A stretch of DNA of 43,756 nt. Origin: JAUZPB01 sp037140715. GTDB lineage: Bacteria; Bacteroidota; Ignavibacteria; Ignavibacteriales; SURF-24. Of the stretch, positions 25,975-34,274 are shown one piece after another (the first letter of the stretch is position 1; each line of letters starts with the position of its first letter). The stretch is from positions 1-43,756 of the forward strand of contig JBAXDX010000015.1 of assembly GCA_037140715.1 (NCBI GenBank), in the 5' to 3' direction. The notes beneath the pieces are model-generated. The model did no database searches. It saw only the letters and a list, made by a program, of their open reading frames with translations, and was not told where the DNA came from. The position numbers and the translations under genes are program-made.

Positions 25975-26193
25975 CTATTTATATCTATAAGTAATTCTAC
26001 CTTTATTTAGGTCATATGGTGAGAGTTCAATTGAAACTTTATCTCCAACCAATATCTTTATAAAATGCGTCCGCATTTTACCGGATATATGAGCCAATAT
26101 TTCATGACCATTATCTAATTTCACTCTGAAATGTGCATTAGGCAGTGTTTCAGTTACAATACCGTCAACTTTAATAGGACCTTGTTTTGCCAT
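25975..26193 (-). CDS. infA: Translation initiation factor IF-1
   Basis: 72 residues, the exact usual length. S1/OB-fold marks are GIVTETLPNAHFRVKLDNGHEILAHISGKMR (split here: GIVTETLPNAHFRVKLDNG, then HEILAHISGKMR) and KVSIELSPYDLNKGRITYRYK. IF-1 binds the 30S A site and helps IF-2 and IF-3 set the initiator tRNA. It starts only three bases after the map stop, so translation of the two is probably coupled. Confidence 0.97.
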   Translation of the reverse strand: MAKQGPIKVDGIVTETLPNAHFRVKLDNGHEILAHISGKMRTHFIKILVGDKVSIELSPYDLNKGRITYRYK

Positions 26194-26196
26194 AAT

Positions 26197-26958
26197 TTAA
26201 GATAATGTTAGTATTTCCGCTTTACCATTTACAATAGCGATAGTATGCTCAAAATGAGCGGATGGAAGACTATCTGCTGTCAATATTGTCCAGCCATCAT
26301 TATGAATTTTAACATCGTATCGTCCAAAATTTACCATAGGTTCAATCGCAAGCGTCATACCATTTTTTAACAAAATCCCCGTACCCTTCTTTCCAAAATT
26401 TGGTATCGAAGGATCTTCATGCAAATATTTCCCAACACCATGCCCACATAAATCTCTAACAACCGAAAAACCATTCTTTTCAACAAATTCCTGAACAGCA
26501 AAAGATATGTCATGCAAATGATTTGATACCTTCGCTTCTTCAATACCTGCATATAAAGATTTTTCTGTAACATCCATTAACTGTAGTTTTTCCTGACTTA
26601 TGGTTCCAACTGCGACACTTACTGCCGCATCACCATAATATTTGTTTTTAACTACACCGCAGTCAAGAGAAATAATTTCTCCTTCCTTAAGAACTCTATT
26701 ACCTGGTATACCATGGACAACTTCATCATCCACAGAAGTACAAATATAACCAGGATATTTAACCGAACCGCCCTGTGAATACCCTTTGAAGGCTGATTTA
26801 GCTTCATTACTCAATATATAATCATTTGCAATTGAATCTAATTCTATCGTTGTAACACCCGGGCGAACATATCTTTTTAATAAATTCAAAGTTTCTGCAA
26901 CTATTCTGCAACTTTCTCTAATGTAATCGATTTCTTTTTTTGTTTTTATATAAACCAA
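26197..26958 (-). CDS. map: Methionine aminopeptidase, type I
   Basis: 253 residues from a TTG start (26956-26958). The five metal ligands of the pita-bread fold are in place: D99 (SLDCG), D110 (YYGDAA), H173 (CGHGVG), E206 (AIEPMV) and E237 (HFEHTI), with substrate-side H82 (VVHGIPG). It removes the initiator Met from new proteins with small second residues. It lies between secY (13 bp upstream) and infA. adk, often found next to map, is absent. Confidence 0.97.
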   Translation of the reverse strand: MVYIKTKKEIDYIRESCRIVAETLNLLKRYVRPGVTTIELDSIANDYILSNEAKSAFKGYSQGGSVKYPGYICTSVDDEVVHGIPGNRVLKEGEIISLDCGVVKNKYYGDAAVSVAVGTISQEKLQLMDVTEKSLYAGIEEAKVSNHLHDISFAVQEFVEKNGFSVVRDLCGHGVGKYLHEDPSIPNFGKKGTGILLKNGMTLAIEPMVNFGRYDVKIHNDGWTILTADSLPSAHFEHTIAIVNGKAEILTLS

Positions 26959-26971
26959 TTTTGCCCAGCTT

Positions 26972-28306
26972 TTATCTTCTGCCTTTAATTTTACCGGATT
27001 TCATAAAACCATCATAATGTCTCATCAAAAGATGTGATTCAACCTGCTGTAAAGTATCTAATGCGACACCGACAATGATAAGCAAACTGGTTCCACCAAA
27101 GAAAGAAGCAAACTGACCAGAAACTCCAAAATTTGAAATAAAGGCTGGTAAAATAGCAACAATTGCCAAGAAAAAACTACCAGGTAATGTAATTTTCGTA
27201 AGTATATTATCTATAAACTCTGAAGTCTGCTTACCAGGTCTTATTCCGGGAATAAAACCTCCCTGTTTTTTCATGTTATCGGCAACTTCTTTTGGATTAA
27301 AAGCAATTGCAGTATAGAAATATGTAAAAAATATTATCATCACAGCATATATAACTGAATACGTAGCAGATTTGTACTGAAAATATCCGGCAATATACTG
27401 CATAAATTCATTATTAGGAAAGAAAGATAAAATTGTATTCGGAATAAACATGATTGACTGAGCAAAAATAATTGGCATTACACCAGCAGTATTAACTTTA
27501 AGTGGAATGTATTGAGTAACTCCGCCATAAACTTTTCTGCCAACAACTCTTTTTGCATATTGAACCGGTATCCTGCGAGTTCCCTGAGTTACCAGTATAA
27601 CCCCGGCGATAACAAAAACCATAAATGTAAGAATTACTATCTCAATAATAATGTTTCTTTGTTCAGATGCAAGCAAACGGTATTCGTCCAAAAGAGCATA
27701 CGGAAAACGATCAATAATACCAATGAAAATAATCATAGAAATACCATTGCCAATACCTTTGTCAGTAATCTGCTCACCCATCCACATCATAAAAATTGTA
27801 CCCGCGACAAGTAACACTACGGTTGAAATTGTAAAACCAATTCCCTGTACTGCAACCGGAACAATTGGAATTCCGTTTGAATTAAGACTTATCAGGTGGA
27901 CAGTAACACCCCAAGCCTGGAGAGCTGAGATGAATAATGTTCCATATCTTGTAAGCTGGGTAATTTTCTTTCTGCCATCATCTCCTTCTTGCTGCAACTT
28001 CTGAAAATAAGGGACAACTGCGCCAAGTAATTGAATGATAATAGAAGCACTAATATAAGGCATGATACCAAGAGCAAAAATAGCCGCGTTATGAAACGCC
28101 CCGCCTACAAACAAATCATATAGTCCAAATAAATTATCTGAACTTCTGTTTGACATTGCTTCAGCCAAAACAGCCGCATCAATTCCTGGCAAAGTAATAT
28201 GAGCACCTACTCTTACAATAACAAGCAACGCAAAAGTATATATCAGACGCTGTCTCAGTTCATGAATCTTAAAAATATTACGAAATGTTTCTTGTATTCT
28301 AGCCAT
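26972..28306 (-). CDS. secY: Preprotein translocase subunit SecY
   Basis: 444 residues with about ten membrane segments. Family marks are LGIMPYISASIIIQLLGAV (second segment), IPVQYAKRVVGRK in a cytoplasmic loop, and IPLKVNTAGVMPIIFAQSI. It is the channel of the SecYEG translocon in the inner membrane and exports the signal-peptide proteins seen here. Its ATG overlaps the rplO stop by one base (TAATG), typical coupling at the spc-operon end. Confidence 0.98.
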   Translation of the reverse strand: MARIQETFRNIFKIHELRQRLIYTFALLVIVRVGAHITLPGIDAAVLAEAMSNRSSDNLFGLYDLFVGGAFHNAAIFALGIMPYISASIIIQLLGAVVPYFQKLQQEGDDGRKKITQLTRYGTLFISALQAWGVTVHLISLNSNGIPIVPVAVQGIGFTISTVVLLVAGTIFMMWMGEQITDKGIGNGISMIIFIGIIDRFPYALLDEYRLLASEQRNIIIEIVILTFMVFVIAGVILVTQGTRRIPVQYAKRVVGRKVYGGVTQYIPLKVNTAGVMPIIFAQSIMFIPNTILSFFPNNEFMQYIAGYFQYKSATYSVIYAVMIIFFTYFYTAIAFNPKEVADNMKKQGGFIPGIRPGKQTSEFIDNILTKITLPGSFFLAIVAILPAFISNFGVSGQFASFFGGTSLLIIVGVALDTLQQVESHLLMRHYDGFMKSGKIKGRR

Positions 28307-28770
28307 TAGCCATTAATCAATTTAATTATTCCACCAGCAACTTCAATTTTTTCTTTAGCAGTAACACTACAAGTATAAGTTTCAATATTTAATTTAGCCT
28401 TAATTTCCCCGGTACCAAGGATCTTATAAGGAGTATTAGCACGGGAAATGACACCCGCATTATATAATGCGACAGGATTTACATTACCATCCTTAAAGTG
28501 ACCTTTATCATAAAGTTCCTGAAGTAATTCAACATTAACAGGACTGAACTCTATTCTAAATATATTTGTAAATCCTCGTTTGGGAATTCTTCTCTGCAAA
28601 GGCATTTGACCACCTTCAAACCACTTCCTTTTTTTTGCACCAGACCTGGATAACTGACCATTCATACCTCTTGTAGAAGTACCGCCATGGCCGGAACCCT
28701 GTCCGCGTCCAATTCTTTTGGTCTTCTTTGTTGAACCTTTTGCTGGTTTTAGATTACTTAAAATATCCAT
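28306..28770 (-). CDS. rplO: 50S ribosomal protein L15
   Basis: 154 residues. The Gly/Arg-rich N-terminus RIGRGQGSGHGGTSTRGMNGQ and the GGQMPLQRRIPKRGF core are diagnostic. The C-terminal half KAKLNIETYTCSVTAKEKIEVAGG completes the fold. L15 is a late-assembling 23S rRNA binder near L21 and L35. It lies 21 bp after rpmD and is coupled to secY. Confidence 0.98.
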   Translation of the reverse strand: MDILSNLKPAKGSTKKTKRIGRGQGSGHGGTSTRGMNGQLSRSGAKKRKWFEGGQMPLQRRIPKRGFTNIFRIEFSPVNVELLQELYDKGHFKDGNVNPVALYNAGVISRANTPYKILGTGEIKAKLNIETYTCSVTAKEKIEVAGGIIKLING

Positions 28771-28791
28771 TTACTTTCCTGCATTCTAAAT

Positions 28792-28977
28792 TTAATTTAC
28801 TTCTTCAAATACAACTAAATGACAAACAACGTTAATCATACCGCGAATCTGAGGCGTATCGTTATGTATAACACTATAATTAGGCCTGCCTAAGCCAAGA
28901 GCTTTAATATTAAGCTTCTGCTTCTCTGGTCTGTCAATAATACTTTTCGTCTGTGTTATTTTAATTTTTTTATTCAT
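28792..28977 (-). CDS. rpmD: 50S ribosomal protein L30
   Basis: 61 residues, the normal bacterial length. Marks are KITQTKSIIDRPEKQKLNIKALGLGR and the closing IRGMINVVCHLVVFEE. L30 binds 23S rRNA close to 5S rRNA. It is the small gene between rpsE (12 bp upstream) and rplO, as in the standard spc operon. Confidence 0.96.
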   Translation of the reverse strand: MNKKIKITQTKSIIDRPEKQKLNIKALGLGRPNYSVIHNDTPQIRGMINVVCHLVVFEEVN

Positions 28978-28989
28978 AATTTTCCCGGT

Positions 28990-29508
28990 TTAGGCTTGAA
29001 ACAATTCACTCAAATTCATTCCTCTTCTCTTTGCCATAGTCTTAGCGTCAGTCAGGTTTAATAAACCATTAAGCGTAGCCTTGACTAAATTATGGGGATT
29101 ACTTGATCCTAAGGATTTTGTAAGAATATCCTGAAGTCCGGCTGATTCCAATACAGCTCTAACACCACCGCCAGCAATCAAACCAGTTCCAGGAGAAGCA
29201 GGTTTTAATAAAACTTTCCCGGCTCCATATTTACCTAATATTACATGTGGAATTGTTCCTTTAATAACAGGAACTTTATAAACATTCTTCTTTGCATCAT
29301 CAACTCCTTTGGAAATTGCATCGGTAACTTCATTTGCCTTTCCCAAGCCTATACCAACATGCCCCTTGCCATCACCAACGACAACAATAGCGTTAAAGCT
29401 AAATCTTCGACCACCTTTTACTACTTTAGCGACACGGTTTATGTGAACTACCTTTTCCTTTAAACCATCAATTTCGCTAACTTTCAGATTCTTCAATTTA
29501 ATCTCCAT
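28990..29508 (-). CDS. rpsE: 30S ribosomal protein S5
   Basis: 172 residues. The double-stranded RNA-binding-like N-domain shows VVKGGRRFSFNAIVVVGDG and HVGIGLGKANEV. The C-domain has PASPGTGLIAGGGVRAVLE and AGLQDILTKSLGSSNPHN. S5 sits at the mRNA entry site and affects decoding accuracy. It is preceded, unusually, by a tRNA gene 22 bp upstream instead of directly by rplR. Confidence 0.98.
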   Translation of the reverse strand: MEIKLKNLKVSEIDGLKEKVVHINRVAKVVKGGRRFSFNAIVVVGDGKGHVGIGLGKANEVTDAISKGVDDAKKNVYKVPVIKGTIPHVILGKYGAGKVLLKPASPGTGLIAGGGVRAVLESAGLQDILTKSLGSSNPHNLVKATLNGLLNLTDAKTMAKRRGMNLSELFQA

Positions 29509-29530
29509 TTTCTCAATTTCTATATTTCTT

Positions 29531-29604
29531 TGGCTGCCGGGAGAGGATTCGAACCTCTGCAGACGCCTCCAAAGGGCGTTGTCCTACCATTAGACGACTC
29601 GGCA
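29531..29604 (-). tRNA. tRNA-Gln (UUG anticodon), inside the spc operon
   Basis: 74 nt including an encoded CCA (29531-29533). The cloverleaf reads: acceptor TGCCGAG/CCCGGCA with one A-C mismatch, D-arm around TCGTCTAATGGTAGGAC, anticodon stem ACGCC/GGCGT with loop CTTTGGA (anticodon TTG), T-arm AGAGG-TTCGAAT-CCTCT, discriminator G73. U1-A72 and G73 are known glutaminyl-tRNA synthetase identity features. The gene lies in the same direction as its neighbours, 5 nt after the rplR stop and 22 nt before rpsE. It must be cut out of the ribosomal-protein mRNA by RNase P and 3' processing, unless it has its own promoter. Confidence 0.93.
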
Positions 29605-29609
29605 ACAAA

Positions 29610-29975
29610 TTAAAATCTTAATCCGGCTTTTCTGGCTCCGTCTGCCACAGCCTGAACCCGACCATGATATCTGTACCCGTTCCGGTCAAAAACAATATTA
29701 ACAACATTTGCTTCAAGTGCTTTCTTTCCGGCCAATTCGCCCACTATCCTGCTAACTTCGATTTTTCCTTTAGCAACTTTAATGTTTTCAGCAATTTCTT
29801 TTGACAATGACGAAGCTGAAACAAGTGTTTTTCCAGCTATGTCATCAATTATTTGAACATAAATTTGGTTCAAACTTCTTTTAACTGTCAGTCTTGGTCT
29901 AATATCAGTACCAGACATGTGTTTTCTAATTTTTATTTTCGAACGATAACGAGAATTTCTTACTTTAGTAATCAT
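29610..29975 (-). CDS. rplR: 50S ribosomal protein L18
   Basis: 121 residues. Marks are RSKIKIRKHMSGTDIRPRLTVKRSL, YVQIIDDIAGKTLVSASSL, and the C-terminal NIVFDRNGYRYHGRVQAVADGAR. L18 binds 5S rRNA with L5 and forms the central protuberance. Its stop is only 5 nt from the tRNA-Gln 5' end, so RNase P cutting would leave an almost bare mRNA 3' end on rplR. Confidence 0.98.
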   Translation of the reverse strand: MITKVRNSRYRSKIKIRKHMSGTDIRPRLTVKRSLNQIYVQIIDDIAGKTLVSASSLSKEIAENIKVAKGKIEVSRIVGELAGKKALEANVVNIVFDRNGYRYHGRVQAVADGARKAGLRF

Positions 29976-29998
29976 TTATTCAATCTCCGCTTAAACTA

Positions 29999-30535
29999 CT
30001 ACTTGCCGGCAGTTTTACCAGCTTTTCTGATAATTACTTCATTTGAGTACTTAATACCTTTACCTTTGTACGGCTCAGGCTTTTTAAAGGATCTGATTTT
30101 AGCAGCTACTGAGCCTACAAGTTCTTTATCAATACCAGAGATTTTAAGCTGTGTCTGAGTAGCTACATCAACAGAAATTCCGACTGGAGGAATAAAAAAG
30201 ATTGGGTGTGAATACCCTAAATTTAACAAAATACCATTTGGCTTTGCTTCCACTTTAAAACCAACACCAAGGATGTCTAAAGTTTTGGAGTACCCATCTT
30301 TGACGCCAATAACTAAGTTTTGCAAAAGAGATCTTGTTAATCCATGTAAAGCTTTGCTTTCTTTATTATCATCAGGCCTGGTAACAATTATTTCATCATT
30401 TGTTACTTCAATATTCATTTTTGGATGAAATTCTTTTACCAGTTCTCCTTTAGGCCCACTAACCTTCAAAGTATTGTTATTTTTTGTAACAGATACACCT
30501 TGAATCGATATTGGCTTTTTACCTATACGTGACAC
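29999..30535 (-). CDS. rplF: 50S ribosomal protein L6
   Basis: 178 residues. It opens MSRIGKKPISIQGV and has the two repeated L6 domains. The C-terminal signature is the basic EPYKGKGIKYSNEVIIRKAGKTAGK, which contacts the sarcin-ricin region and helps factor binding. It lies 21 bp after rpsH and 23 bp before rplR, in normal spc order. Confidence 0.98.
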   Translation of the reverse strand: MSRIGKKPISIQGVSVTKNNNTLKVSGPKGELVKEFHPKMNIEVTNDEIIVTRPDDNKESKALHGLTRSLLQNLVIGVKDGYSKTLDILGVGFKVEAKPNGILLNLGYSHPIFFIPPVGISVDVATQTQLKISGIDKELVGSVAAKIRSFKKPEPYKGKGIKYSNEVIIRKAGKTAGK

Positions 30536-30556
30536 TTTCCATCTCCATACAATAGA

Positions 30557-30952
30557 TTACCAAATATGGCAGAGAACTTCCCCGCCTACAGCTTTATTTT
30601 TTGCTTGCTTATCTGTCAATAAACCAACCGATGTTGACAAAACGGAAATACCAAGTCCGTTTAACACTCTGGGAATACTGGCTTTACCCGTATATATTCT
30701 TAAACCAGGGGTACTTATTCTTTTCAACCCATTTATAGAGGAATTACCCTTTATATATCTCAAATGAATTTTCAAGACATTCTGTTTATTATCCTTAATA
30801 ATTTCATATTCATTTACAAAATTATTTGCTTTTAATATTTCAGCTAAACTTATTTTTAACGAGGAAGAGGGTATCTCCACATTTTTTTTCTTAGCTTTAA
30901 CAGCATTTCTTAATCTAGTTAAAAAATCTGCAATTGGATCAGTTACTGGCAT
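30557..30952 (-). CDS. rpsH: 30S ribosomal protein S8
   Basis: 131 residues. Marks are the N-terminal DPIADFLTRLRNA and the C-terminal GLRIYTGKASIPRVLNGLGI, STSVGLLTDKQA and GGEVLCHIW. S8 binds helix 21 of 16S rRNA, and in E. coli it is the translational repressor of the spc operon. It is positioned as in E. coli, between rpsN and rplF. Confidence 0.98.
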   Translation of the reverse strand: MPVTDPIADFLTRLRNAVKAKKKNVEIPSSSLKISLAEILKANNFVNEYEIIKDNKQNVLKIHLRYIKGNSSINGLKRISTPGLRIYTGKASIPRVLNGLGISVLSTSVGLLTDKQAKNKAVGGEVLCHIW

Positions 30953-30971
30953 TTAATCATCTCCTAAGCGT

Positions 30972-31241
30972 TTACCAACTTGCCTTTTTAATTCCAGGAA
31001 TCTCACCACGAAGTGCCATTTCTCTAAATACTAATCGTGATACTCCAAATTTTCTATAATAAGCTCTCGATCTACCTGTCATTTGACAACGATTATGAAG
31101 TCTAATCTTGTTTGAATCTTTAGGTAAACTCTGTAATGCTTCATAATCACCGTTCTTTTTCAGTTCAGCTCTTATCTTACTATATTTTTCAACTATTTTC
31201 TTTCTTTTAGCTTCACGCGCGATTAAACACTTTCTGGCCAT
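30972..31241 (-). CDS. rpsN: 30S ribosomal protein S14, zinc-independent long form
   Basis: 89 residues. There is no CxxC zinc ribbon. It has the long C- form with SLPKDSNKIRLHNRCQMTGR and the C-terminal FREMALRGEIPGIKKASW. S14 is in the 30S head near S3 and S10. With the C+ forms of S4 and L36 present, the zinc-free S14 is a mixed set, not a zinc-starvation set. Confidence 0.97.
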   Translation of the reverse strand: MARKCLIAREAKRKKIVEKYSKIRAELKKNGDYEALQSLPKDSNKIRLHNRCQMTGRSRAYYRKFGVSRLVFREMALRGEIPGIKKASW

Positions 31242-31258
31242 ATTGTTCCCTATTAGGA

Positions 31259-31930
31259 TTATTTAATTTCTTTTTTTCTAAATGGTACACCAAAAGCTGA
31301 TAATAACTGGAAGGCTTCATTGTCATTGGCAGCCGTTGTTACAAAAGTAATATCCATACCAAAAATTTTAGTTACTTTATCTACATTTATTTCAGGAAAG
31401 ATAATTTGTTCTTTCAACCCCAAAGTATAGTTTCCTCTTCCATCAAATGATTTATCAGGAATTCCTCTAAAGTCACGAACTCTTGGTAAGGCAATCGTGA
31501 TTAATCTGTCTAAAAACTCATACATCCTTTCACGTCTTAAAGTTACCAGTGCGCCAATCTTCATACCTTCACGCAACTTGAAATTAGATATTGATTTTTT
31601 AGCTGTTCTTACACTTGCTTTCTGACCAGTAATTGTCTCAAGATCTTTAACTGCTTCTTCCAAATTTTTTGGGTCAGTTACAGCTGAACCAACACCCATA
31701 TTTATTACAATTTTATGTAATCTTGGAACCTGCATAACACTTTTATATTCAAAACGTTTCTGCAAATCCTTTGCAATATTTGAGTTATACATTTCAAAAA
31801 GTCTTGAAGCTACTTTTTCCTGGGGTTCCGGCTTTACTGCTACCACATTTTCACTGGAAGACTTTTTCCCTTTATCAACTTTAACTTTCTTTGTTGCGTC
31901 TTCCTTTATATTTGCTTTTTTTTCAGCCAT
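31259..31930 (-). CDS. rplE: 50S ribosomal protein L5 with basic N-terminal extension
   Basis: 223 residues against about 180 usual. The conserved L5 body starts near residue 42 (SRLFEMYNSNIAKDLQKRF) and includes VMQVPRLHKIVINMGVG, REGMKIGALVTLRRERMYEFLDRL and DKSFDGRGNYTLGLKEQIIFPEI. The first ~40 residues are Lys/Glu/Ser-rich and look disordered. GAGG lies 11 bases before the first ATG and there is no ATG close to the conserved start, which supports the long form. L5 brings 5S rRNA into the 50S subunit. Confidence 0.96.
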   Translation of the reverse strand: MAEKKANIKEDATKKVKVDKGKKSSSENVVAVKPEPQEKVASRLFEMYNSNIAKDLQKRFEYKSVMQVPRLHKIVINMGVGSAVTDPKNLEEAVKDLETITGQKASVRTAKKSISNFKLREGMKIGALVTLRRERMYEFLDRLITIALPRVRDFRGIPDKSFDGRGNYTLGLKEQIIFPEINVDKVTKIFGMDITFVTTAANDNEAFQLLSAFGVPFRKKEIK

Positions 31931-31954
31931 AATCTAATCAACCTCTATAATTTA

Positions 31955-32281
31955 TTATGCGAGCATTTCCTTACTGCTTCTAGCTATACGAACACGTTTC
32001 GCTTTACCAGTTTTTTCATCTATAATTATCTTTTTCCCAATTCTGGTTGGTTTATCACCCTTAGGGTCCAAAATCATAACATTAGAAGAATTAACAGGAG
32101 CTTCCTTTTCAAATATTCCTCCCTTAGGATTTTTTTGATTTGGTTTCGTATGTCGTTTTTTAAAATTAACCCCTTCCACAATCATTTTATTTTCTTTTGG
32201 AAATACTTTAAGCACCTTGCCAGTCTTTCCTTTTGCATTACCTGCAATAATAATTACAGAATCGTTTTTGCGAATTTTCAT
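31955..32281 (-). CDS. rplX: 50S ribosomal protein L24
   Basis: 108 residues. The KOW motif is NDSVIIIAGNAKGKTGKVLKVFP. Then come VEGVNFKKRHTKPNQKNPKGG, EAPVNSSNVMILDP and RIGKKIIIDEKTGKAKRV. L24 is an early 23S rRNA assembly initiator near the tunnel exit. It lies between rplN (15 bp) and rplE (24 bp). Confidence 0.98.
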   Translation of the reverse strand: MKIRKNDSVIIIAGNAKGKTGKVLKVFPKENKMIVEGVNFKKRHTKPNQKNPKGGIFEKEAPVNSSNVMILDPKGDKPTRIGKKIIIDEKTGKAKRVRIARSSKEMLA

Positions 32282-32296
32282 TAAGTTATCCTAATC

Positions 32297-32665
32297 TTAT
32301 AATACTTCGGGCGCAAGCGAAATTATTTTCATAAATTTTTTATCTCTAAGTTCCCTGGCAACAGGTCCAAATATACGAGTGCCTTTGGGTTCATTCTGTG
32401 CATTTATCAAAACCGCGGCATTTTCATCAAACCTTATGTAAGAACCATCTTTTCGTTTAACTTCTTTTTTCGTTCTTACAATAACAGCTTTAGAAACCTC
32501 ACCCTTTTTAACTGTACCACCAGGAATAGCAGTTTTCACACTCACAACAATTAGATCACCAACACTGGCATATCTTCTGCTACTTCCACCTAAAACTCTA
32601 ATACAACGAACCTTTTTCGCGCCGGAATTATCAGCCGCAACTAAATTTGTTTCTTCCTGTACCAT
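32297..32665 (-). CDS. rplN: 50S ribosomal protein L14
   Basis: 122 residues, the exact usual length. Marks are MVQEETNLVAADNSGAKKVRCIRVLGG, then VKKGEVSKAVIVRTKKEVKRKDGS, RFDENAAVLIN and GTRIFGPVARELR. L14 forms bridges to the 30S subunit and is the docking site of RsfS. It is the first gene of the classical spc segment, 25 bp after rpsQ with no separate promoter seen. Confidence 0.98.
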   Translation of the reverse strand: MVQEETNLVAADNSGAKKVRCIRVLGGSSRRYASVGDLIVVSVKTAIPGGTVKKGEVSKAVIVRTKKEVKRKDGSYIRFDENAAVLINAQNEPKGTRIFGPVARELRDKKFMKIISLAPEVL

Positions 32666-32690
32666 TTTATATTCTCCCTAATCGCCTAAT

Positions 32691-32966
32691 TTACTTGGCT
32701 TTTTCGACCACTTGAATTAAGCGCCATTTTTTTCTTGCGCTCAAAGGACGAGTTTCCATTATTTTAACAAGATCACCAATGTTACAATCATTATTTTGAT
32801 CATGAGCCATCAATTTCGTGGTTTTCTTAAAATATTTCTTGTACAATGGATGCGCAACTTTACGTTCGATTGCTACAATAATGCTCTTATCCATTTTATT
32901 ACTAACAACATAGCCTATTCTAGATTTTCTTAATGGTCGCTGTTCCATGTTAAAATCAAACTCCAT
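32691..32966 (-). CDS. rpsQ: 30S ribosomal protein S17
   Basis: 91 residues. The OB-fold family marks are RIGYVVSNKMDKSIIVAIERKVAHPLYKKY and DLVKIMETRPLSARKKWRL. S17 binds helix 11 of 16S rRNA early in assembly. The start is uncertain: ATG at 32966 has no ribosome-binding site, while an internal ATG at 32948 (MEQRPLRKSR) has GGAG twelve bases upstream and gives 85 residues, closer to the usual length. Confidence 0.95.
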   Translation of the reverse strand: MEFDFNMEQRPLRKSRIGYVVSNKMDKSIIVAIERKVAHPLYKKYFKKTTKLMAHDQNNDCNIGDLVKIMETRPLSARKKWRLIQVVEKAK

Positions 32967-32980
32967 TTATTATATTTTTT

Positions 32981-33175
32981 TTATTTTGCCAAAGCTTTTT
33001 GTCTAACAATGGTTTTCATTTTCGCAACATCTTTTTTAATAGTATTTAACTTTGCAGTATTTGTTAACTGTTTTAATGCATGCGAAAACCTAAGATCTAA
33101 AAGATTTTTTTCTTCTTCCCCGATACGCTTTATAATATCAGTAGTCTGTAGTTCCTTAATTTCACGAATTTTCAT
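32981..33175 (-). CDS. rpmC: 50S ribosomal protein L29
   Basis: 64 residues. Two antiparallel helices: MKIREIKELQTTDIIKRIGEEEKNLLDLRFSHAL and QLTNTAKLNTIKKDVAKMKTIVRQ. L29 is at the peptide tunnel exit, part of the docking surface for trigger factor and SRP. It sits 11 bp after rplP and 14 bp before rpsQ. Confidence 0.96.
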   Translation of the reverse strand: MKIREIKELQTTDIIKRIGEEEKNLLDLRFSHALKQLTNTAKLNTIKKDVAKMKTIVRQKALAK

Positions 33176-33186
33176 TTTCTACCTGC

Positions 33187-33606
33187 TTATTGTTCAATAT
33201 CTGGTCTTGTTACAACTTTAACCTTTATCGGAAGTTTATGTGAAGCTATTTGTAATGCTTCGAAAGCCAGTTCCTTAGTTACTCCGGAAACTTCAAACAA
33301 AACACGACCTGGTTTCACAACCGCGACCCAGAATTCCGGTGCGCCTTTTCCTTTACCCATTCTGGTTTCTAATGGTTTTTTAGTAACAGGCTTATCCGGA
33401 AAAATACGTATCCATACTTTTCCATCTCTTTTCATTTTTCTGGATATAGCAACTCTGCAAGCTTCTATTTGCCTGCTGGTTATCCAAGCCGGCTCTAACG
33501 CTTTCAATCCATAATCACCAAATGACACCGCGCTACCCCGATAGGCTTTCCCGGTCATTCGTCCACGTTGCGTCTTTCTATATTTAACTCTTTTTGGCAT
33601 TAACAT
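33187..33606 (-). CDS. rplP: 50S ribosomal protein L16
   Basis: 139 residues. Marks are MLMPKRVKYRKTQRGRMTGKA, VSFGDYGLKALEPAWITSRQIEA, and VWIRIFPDKPVTKKPLETRMGKGKG. L16 organises the A-site region of the 50S subunit. GGAG eight bases before 33606 supports the first ATG. The R in PLETRMGKG is the residue hydroxylated by YcfD in some bacteria. Confidence 0.98.
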   Translation of the reverse strand: MLMPKRVKYRKTQRGRMTGKAYRGSAVSFGDYGLKALEPAWITSRQIEACRVAISRKMKRDGKVWIRIFPDKPVTKKPLETRMGKGKGAPEFWVAVVKPGRVLFEVSGVTKELAFEALQIASHKLPIKVKVVTRPDIEQ

Positions 33607-33623
33607 AAATTATACTCCTTGAT

Positions 33624-34265
33624 TTACTCTGTCGGTCTTTTACCAAGAATTTCACCGTGACATATCCAGACTTTTATCCCAATAGCACCATAAATTGTTC
33701 TTGCTGTAGCTGTTGCATAATCAATATCCGCTCGCAATGTATGTAAAGGAATTCTTCCTTCTTTATATTGCTCGGTTCTTGCCATTTCAGCCCCGCCCAG
33801 CCTTCCGGCACACATAATTCTAATTCCTTCAGCTCCCATTCTCATCGCTGAAGTTATTGAACCTTTCATAGCTCTTCTAAAAGATATTCTGCCTTCGAGC
33901 TGAGAAGCTATGTTTTCAGCAACTAAATACCCGTCCAGCTCAGGTCGTTTTATTTCAGAAATTTGTATTTTTACATCTTTATCAGTAATCTTTTTTAATT
34001 CCTGCTCAAGCTGGGCAATTTCTTTACCGCTTTTACCAATAACTACACCAGGTCTTGAAGTATGAATAGTTAAAATAATGTTCTTAGATGTTCTGTCAAT
34101 AACGATACGGGATATACCTGCTTTTTTTAATCTTTTTCTGACATACTGCCTAAACTGACTATCTTCCATGAGTTTGGAAGCGTAACTTTTACTTTCATAC
34201 CAGTTAGAATCCCAACCTCTAATTATACCTAATCGTAATCCAACGGGATTAGTTTTCTGTCCCAA
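33624..34265 (-). CDS. rpsC: 30S ribosomal protein S3
   Basis: 213 residues. It opens MGQKTNPVGLRLGIIRGWDSNWY. The KH domain has SRPGVVIGKSGKEIAQLEQEL, and the C-domain has SFRRAMKGSITSAMRMGAEGIRIMCAGRLGGAEMAR and VWICHGEILG. S3 lines the mRNA entry channel and has helicase-like action on mRNA. It starts 9 bp after rplV. Confidence 0.98.
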   Translation of the reverse strand: MGQKTNPVGLRLGIIRGWDSNWYESKSYASKLMEDSQFRQYVRKRLKKAGISRIVIDRTSKNIILTIHTSRPGVVIGKSGKEIAQLEQELKKITDKDVKIQISEIKRPELDGYLVAENIASQLEGRISFRRAMKGSITSAMRMGAEGIRIMCAGRLGGAEMARTEQYKEGRIPLHTLRADIDYATATARTIYGAIGIKVWICHGEILGKRPTE

Positions 34266-34274
34266 AAATCCTCC

